This document shows positions 32,568 through 36,579 of a stretch of DNA of 36,579 bases, in pieces (within the stretch, counting starts at the first letter, position 1; each line of letters begins with the position of its first letter). Location: assembly GCA_046590195.1 (NCBI GenBank), contig JBKJTP010000318.1, positions 1-36,579 on the forward strand. Direction: 5' to 3'. The notes under the pieces are model-generated. The model saw only the letters and a list, made by a program, of their open reading frames with translations, did no database searches and had not been told where the DNA came from. The stretch is from JBKJTP01 sp046590195 (GTDB taxonomy: Bacteria > Bacteroidota > Ignavibacteria > Palsa-1295). Both the position numbers and the translations under genes were made by a program.

Positions 32568-34073
32568 TTAGTCCATGATGCGACGCAAGAACGTCGGACG
32601 ATCATCGCGATTCTTCGGCTCCGGGCGCTGCTCTTGCTGGCGTGAACCGAGATTCTCCCGTTGCGGCACAGTCTCCATCTCATCGTGATTGTCGACTTCA
32701 TCAGTTTGCGGAAGATTGACACCGCGGCGAAGATATGCTGGTTGATCGAAATCCTTCAGATCGCGTGGACCGCTTGGCGCATTGCGGCTCTCGGTGCGAG
32801 GCGTCAAACGGACAGCCGGTGCGCTGTGGGGAGCTGCGTTAGCCATTCTCTCGAACGACTGAACATCATTTGTGCGACGGGCCTCGAATGACGAAGCACG
32901 CTCGCGCTCTGGCAGATTGCCGCGATAGATACGCTCGATCTTTGGCTTCTCATCGACCGGACCAACCGCGCGCTGCTCTGAGGCTGCTGGAGCATATTCC
33001 TCACGAGTGATATTGTGCTTCGGTTGTGTGATACGCTCGACCTTCGGCTTTGTCATGTCCGAGTTCAAATTGCCGATCTGTGTCGATTGCTCGATAGAAA
33101 GAGCCGTGAACTTCGGACGCATGTTAAAACCTGTTGCGATCACAGTGACCATGATCTCATCCGACATCGTGTCATCAAGCACAGCACCGAAGATGAGATT
33201 TGCATCGTCGCCAGCTGCATCGTGAATGATCTGTGTTGCCTCGGATACTTCGAGGAGCGTCATGTTGCGACCGCCGGTTATGTTGACGAGTACGCCCTGC
33301 GCACCACCGATCGAAATGCCTTCGAGCAGCGGAGAAGAGATCGCGTTCTCGGCGGCCTGAGCAGCGCGGTGCTCGCCGCGTGCGATACCCGAGCCCATGA
33401 TCGCGTCACCCATCTCACGCATGACGGTGCGCACATCTGCGAAGTCAACATTAATATAACCATGACGGATGATCAGCTCGCTGATACCGCGTGTTGCATT
33501 ATATAGGACTTGGTTTGCGATGGAGAAGCCATCGGTGAAGGATGTCGTATTTTCGACGAGCGCGAGTAGCTTCTGATTCGGAATGACGATCAGTGTATCG
33601 ACATGCTTGCGCAGCTCCTCGATACCCTCTTCTGCCTGCTTCATACGACGGCGACCTTCGAAGCTGAATGGCTTCGTGACGATACCGACAACGAGCGCGC
33701 CGATCGACTTCGCGATGTTCGCAACGACACTGGCACCCCCCGTGCCTGTGCCGCCACCCATACCTGCGGTGACAAAGACCATGTCGGAACCGCTCAACAA
33801 ACGAGCGATCTCTTCGCGGTCTTCTTCGACGGCCTTCTTGCCGACCTCAGGATCCGCACCTGCCCCCAAACCGCGGGTGAGGTTCTTGCCGATCTGCAGC
33901 TTCAGCGTTGCTTCGCTGCGCTCGAGCGCCTGAACATCCGTATTGAGCACGCAGAACTCGACGCCTTCGAGTCCCTTATCGATCATCGCGTTCACCGCGT
34001 TCGATCCACCGCCGCCTACGCCGACGATCCTGATCTTCGCGCCGTATTCTATCTTTGTATCTAGTTCGATCAT
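32568..34073 (-). CDS. ftsZ: Cell division GTPase FtsZ
   Basis: Tubulin homologue that polymerises into the division ring. The N-terminal GTP-binding domain (about 10-200) has GVGGGGSNAV, the tubulin signature GGGTGTG (106-112) and NTDVQAL. The T7-loop/C-terminal domain runs to about 320. A long, charged, Pro/Arg-rich linker fills about 325-440. The tail then has two FtsZ-tail-like peptides: FDQPAYLRRGV (core 445-450) and RPTFLRRIMD at the very end (core 493-498). The usual FtsZ has one, which binds FtsA and other partners. An AGAGG ribosome site is present. Follows ftsA with a 131-bp gap. Confidence 0.97.
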   Translation of the reverse strand: MIELDTKIEYGAKIRIVGVGGGGSNAVNAMIDKGLEGVEFCVLNTDVQALERSEATLKLQIGKNLTRGLGAGADPEVGKKAVEEDREEIARLLSGSDMVFVTAGMGGGTGTGGASVVANIAKSIGALVVGIVTKPFSFEGRRRMKQAEEGIEELRKHVDTLIVIPNQKLLALVENTTSFTDGFSIANQVLYNATRGISELIIRHGYINVDFADVRTVMREMGDAIMGSGIARGEHRAAQAAENAISSPLLEGISIGGAQGVLVNITGGRNMTLLEVSEATQIIHDAAGDDANLIFGAVLDDTMSDEIMVTVIATGFNMRPKFTALSIEQSTQIGNLNSDMTKPKVERITQPKHNITREEYAPAASEQRAVGPVDEKPKIERIYRGNLPERERASSFEARRTNDVQSFERMANAAPHSAPAVRLTPRTESRNAPSGPRDLKDFDQPAYLRRGVNLPQTDEVDNHDEMETVPQRENLGSRQQEQRPEPKNRDDRPTFLRRIMD

Positions 34074-34076
34074 GGT

Positions 34077-34086
34077 CTTTCCTCTT
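34077..34086 (-). promoter_or_regulatory. Ribosome binding site of ftsZ
   Basis: Minus-strand AAGAGGAAAG, with the AGAGG core 7 bases before the ATG at 34073. Stronger than most sites in this window, in line with high FtsZ expression. Confidence 0.7.
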
Positions 34087-34204
34087 ACCTGCTAAAGCGA
34101 GAATATCTCTAATGAGATTGTTATTTCTTAAGAACAGGGACTCTGGGTTTCAGCTGTGCTGCCCGCCCCCTAAGTGGCAGCCGCTGTTGATCACACTTGT
34201 AATT

Positions 34205-35596
34205 CTAGAGATGCTCGAACCACTGCTTCATCTTATTGACGATGTTGCCCTTCTGCTTCTCTTCTGCGATCGGCTCTTCGATCGCAGGCTCTTCGTAGTA
34301 GTCTTCTTCCTCCTGCTGCTCTTCGATGTAGTTCATCAAAGATGACTTCTCGTGATGCTTAACAGCATACTGCACGAGACCGACAGCGGTTGAGAATACT
34401 GGTGACTCGATCTCTTTAACGAGACCTGCACCAAAGCCCATCGGCATTCCGATCTTTACAGGCATTCCGAAGATCTCTTCAGCTAGCTCGCGAGTGCCAT
34501 TGATCATCGCACCACCGCCTGTCAGCACGACTCCTGCGGAAAGATGACGGGCATAGCCTGAGCGCTTGATCTCCGCCAATGCGAATTCGAGAGTCTCTTC
34601 AAGGCGCGGCTGGATAACGCGGGAAAGAAGTGACTTCTGAATTTCTCGAGGCTTGCGGCCTGCAAGACCCGGGAGTTGGATCACCTCATCGCGGAGGATA
34701 TGCGAAACGACTGCACATCCATATTCGCGCTTTAGCCGCTCTGCCTGATCACCTAGAATACCAAGACCCTTGCGGATATCGTCCGTTACCTTCTGCCCTG
34801 CGATACCGATGACCGCCGTGTGGCGGATCGTACGCTCTTCGAAGACGGCGATATCTGTTGTGCCGCCGCCGATATCGACGAGTGCTACGCCAACTTCTTT
34901 CTCTTCGTCATCGAGCACCGCATAGCTGGAGGCAAGCGGCTCGAGAACGAGATCCTTTACTTTGAGTCCAGCGCGCTCTACGCAGTTGTAGATGTTCTGA
35001 ACTGCGGTTACGAGACCGTTGATGATGTGAACGCTCGCTTCGAGGCGAACGCCAGACATACCGATCGGCTCGTAAATGCCATCCTGTCCATCCACGATGA
35101 ATTCCTGTGGAATGACGTGGAGGATCCGGCGATCTGTTGGCAGATGGACTTTCTTTGTGTCCTCGATGAGACGATGTACGTCCTCTTCGGAGATCGTGCG
35201 ATCGGAGTTTGAGATCGTCACCACGCCACGCGACTGGAACGACTGAATGTGATCGCCTGCGATACCGACGACAACCTCGCGTACTTTCACGCCAGATTGT
35301 GCTTCGGCTTCAGCGACCGCCTTCTCGATCGAGCGGATCGTCTTTTCGATATTCGTGACCACGCCACGCGACAAGCCATCAGCGGGCGCATGGCCAACAC
35401 CGAGGATCGTCATCGAATCGTTATTGGTAACGACAGCTACAATGGCGCAAACCTTTGTAGTGCCGACATCGAGACCGACTATGATGCGGCCTGGCTCATA
35501 ATTGCTCGGCACACCGTGCATCGGTGCCGAATTCATCGGTGAGGCATAGCCTTGCGGGCCATACGCTGCACCTTCGTTGTAACCAGCTTTACTCAT
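34205..35596 (-). CDS. ftsA: Cell division protein FtsA
   Basis: Actin-like membrane anchor of FtsZ filaments. The ATPase core begins at IIVGLDVGTTKVCAIVA (phosphate-1 loop). The 1C domain, DIGGGTTDIAVF (phosphate-2) and a late GGGAMINGTRELAEEIFG segment follow. The C-terminus has a very acidic linker (EEQQEEEDYYEEP) and the amphipathic membrane helix VNKMKQWFEHL. I use the ATG at 35596 (463 residues); a GTG at 35641 overlapping the ftsQ stop by one base would add 15. Either way about 35-50 Gly/Pro/Asn/Tyr-rich residues precede the ATPase core, where FtsA normally has fewer than 10. Lies between ftsQ and ftsZ in the standard order. Confidence 0.95.
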   Translation of the reverse strand: MSKAGYNEGAAYGPQGYASPMNSAPMHGVPSNYEPGRIIVGLDVGTTKVCAIVAVVTNNDSMTILGVGHAPADGLSRGVVTNIEKTIRSIEKAVAEAEAQSGVKVREVVVGIAGDHIQSFQSRGVVTISNSDRTISEEDVHRLIEDTKKVHLPTDRRILHVIPQEFIVDGQDGIYEPIGMSGVRLEASVHIINGLVTAVQNIYNCVERAGLKVKDLVLEPLASSYAVLDDEEKEVGVALVDIGGGTTDIAVFEERTIRHTAVIGIAGQKVTDDIRKGLGILGDQAERLKREYGCAVVSHILRDEVIQLPGLAGRKPREIQKSLLSRVIQPRLEETLEFALAEIKRSGYARHLSAGVVLTGGGAMINGTRELAEEIFGMPVKIGMPMGFGAGLVKEIESPVFSTAVGLVQYAVKHHEKSSLMNYIEEQQEEEDYYEEPAIEEPIAEEKQKGNIVNKMKQWFEHL

Positions 35597-35640
35597 GCTG
35601 CTAGTTATTGGGGTTTGGAGTATTGAATTGGGGCTGCCCA

Positions 35641-36579
35641 CTATCTGTGTCCCTGGGCTAGGGGACGAGTATTTAACACTTGATCTTGCGCGATCCTAAG
35701 GCTTGCAATTGAATCCTTCTTCGCGGTCTGAGCGAGATTGGGTACGCTCATGCCTTGCTTGCCCTTAACGATCACTTGTCCATCAAATCGTGCGTCAACA
35801 TAGAGAACGCCTCCCTTTCTGATGACAGGAAGGATGTTCTGTTTCCACATTCCACCAAGAAGTCGGAGCTGCTTATCGAAGAGCGGCTCTTCTCTCTTTT
35901 GCTGCACGCCTTCAGGATCTCTCTCCTTATCGAGTGCGGCAATGAATGGCTCATCTTTCGGCGAGCCAATAAAGATCGGTGTATGAGTACCTGACAAATA
36001 GAGCACGTATGCTCCTGTAGGCGTCTTCTTCAGTTCATCCGCTGAACGGATCATCGCACCTGAGTCAAGTTCACTTAGCTTCATTACCAACCTCGACATT
36101 GCGAGGAAGCTCTGCGTATCCTTCTCCGAGATACCGCTCAGTAGCGGTACATCGAGTATCGACTCAGCGTCCTTCAGCCCGCTCATACGCTTCGGACGAA
36201 GGATCTTTCCATCTGCATCGATCACCATCGCTTCACCAGTCGATGCCACGCGGATCATCGCAATCGGTTTACGCTCCTCGATGCGAAGCACAATCGTTGC
36301 TGGGTTGCTCTCACGGGCAGGATATGCGGCCTTGACGAGCGAGTGCTTCATCATGCGTGCGGCGACCTGCTTCAGATCAATGTCGTAAAACTTCTGCTCG
36401 CGATCGATGTCGGCAAGTGAGATGATCTCCTTATCGGTCAACTGTGTGTTGCCTTCAACGACGATCTTCTCGAGCTTCAGATCGCGCTCGAAGCCAAATG
36501 CGAAGTAAGCTGCGCTTCCGAGGATCAAGAGGACTCCGAGGAACAGCCACGCTCCGCGCTTTCCGTGAAGCCATGAGTG
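35641..36579 (-). CDS. ftsQ: Cell division protein FtsQ/DivIB, 5' partial
   Basis: Bitopic divisome protein that links FtsB/FtsL to the ring. The frame is open to the right window edge. The part beyond 36528 encodes a basic stretch (GKRG) and the single membrane helix (AWLFLGVLLILGSAAYFAF), so the true start lies outside and the TTG at 36528 is internal. The POTRA domain follows (LEKIVVEGNTQLTDKEI, then YDIDLKQVAARM and ATIVLRIEERKPIA). Next is the FtsQ beta domain (VIDADGKILR, LPVIRKGGVLYVDARFDGQVIVKG). The short C-terminal tail is variable. Directly upstream of ftsA. Confidence 0.92.
   Translation of the reverse strand, partial: HSWLHGKRGAWLFLGVLLILGSAAYFAFGFERDLKLEKIVVEGNTQLTDKEIISLADIDREQKFYDIDLKQVAARMMKHSLVKAAYPARESNPATIVLRIEERKPIAMIRVASTGEAMVIDADGKILRPKRMSGLKDAESILDVPLLSGISEKDTQSFLAMSRLVMKLSELDSGAMIRSADELKKTPTGAYVLYLSGTHTPIFIGSPKDEPFIAALDKERDPEGVQQKREEPLFDKQLRLLGGMWKQNILPVIRKGGVLYVDARFDGQVIVKGKQGMSVPNLAQTAKKDSIASLRIAQDQVLNTRPLAQGHR

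Noticed and set aside
1..36579. CRISPR arrays, tRNA/rRNA genes, transposases and integrases
   Set aside because: None seen on either strand; the repeats found are too few and short for CRISPR, and no mobile-element protein was recognised.

Overview
The window looks like a chromosomal segment from a bacterium of the Bacteroidota/Chlorobiota (FCB) superphylum, possibly Kapabacteria- or Ignavibacteria-like. The evidence is a large secreted protein with a type IX secretion (Por/T9SS) C-terminal sorting domain, a tandem-OmpA outer-membrane protein, a surface barrel with a TonB-plug-like start, weak or absent Shine-Dalgarno sites, and a complete ftsQ-ftsA-ftsZ tail of a division cluster. Phylum placement is inference; no rRNA gene is present.

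Left part (1-14882): the end of an Ada/MGMT-type DNA repair gene converges on a two-OmpA-domain outer-membrane protein. After an 831-bp gene-free stretch come rseP and dxr (both minus, in the order dxr-rseP). Divergent from dxr is a plus-strand run: an outer-membrane barrel, a LOG/SLOG-fold protein and an RlmB-type rRNA methyltransferase, which converges with a 4-bp stop-codon overlap on RNase R (minus). recG lies divergent from rnr.

Middle (15098-22983): a 1227-residue T9SS cargo protein made of five Ig-like repeats plus a cohesin-like module and a sorting domain, followed by a perfect terminator. Then come a small exported orphan, an intergenic region with strong inverted and tandem repeats, and a tightly coupled plus-strand operon: diheme cytochrome c peroxidase lipoprotein, DUF4905-like protein, small lipoprotein, Bcp peroxiredoxin. 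Peroxide removal is the common theme of its first and last genes.

Accessory-looking island (23022-26414, all minus): two paralogous ~200-residue proteins of no recognised family, a 500-residue protein with a phospholipase-A2-like CCxxHD motif and an 18-cysteine C-terminal tail, and a small exported/membrane protein. The upstream paralog aligns with its sister back to a Met position that is an ATA codon. This is the best candidate for an undescribed system in the window.

Right part (26628-36579): GNAT acetyltransferase, LolA-like carrier, thioredoxin-like [2Fe-2S] ferredoxin, FAH-family hydrolase, small lipoprotein and EamA transporter on the plus strand. The last three are linked by 4-bp ATGA overlaps. 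Then a polytopic membrane protein (minus) and the division genes ftsZ, ftsA and a 5'-truncated ftsQ (minus), running off the right edge.

All calls come from reading the sequence and recalled family motifs; no database search was run.
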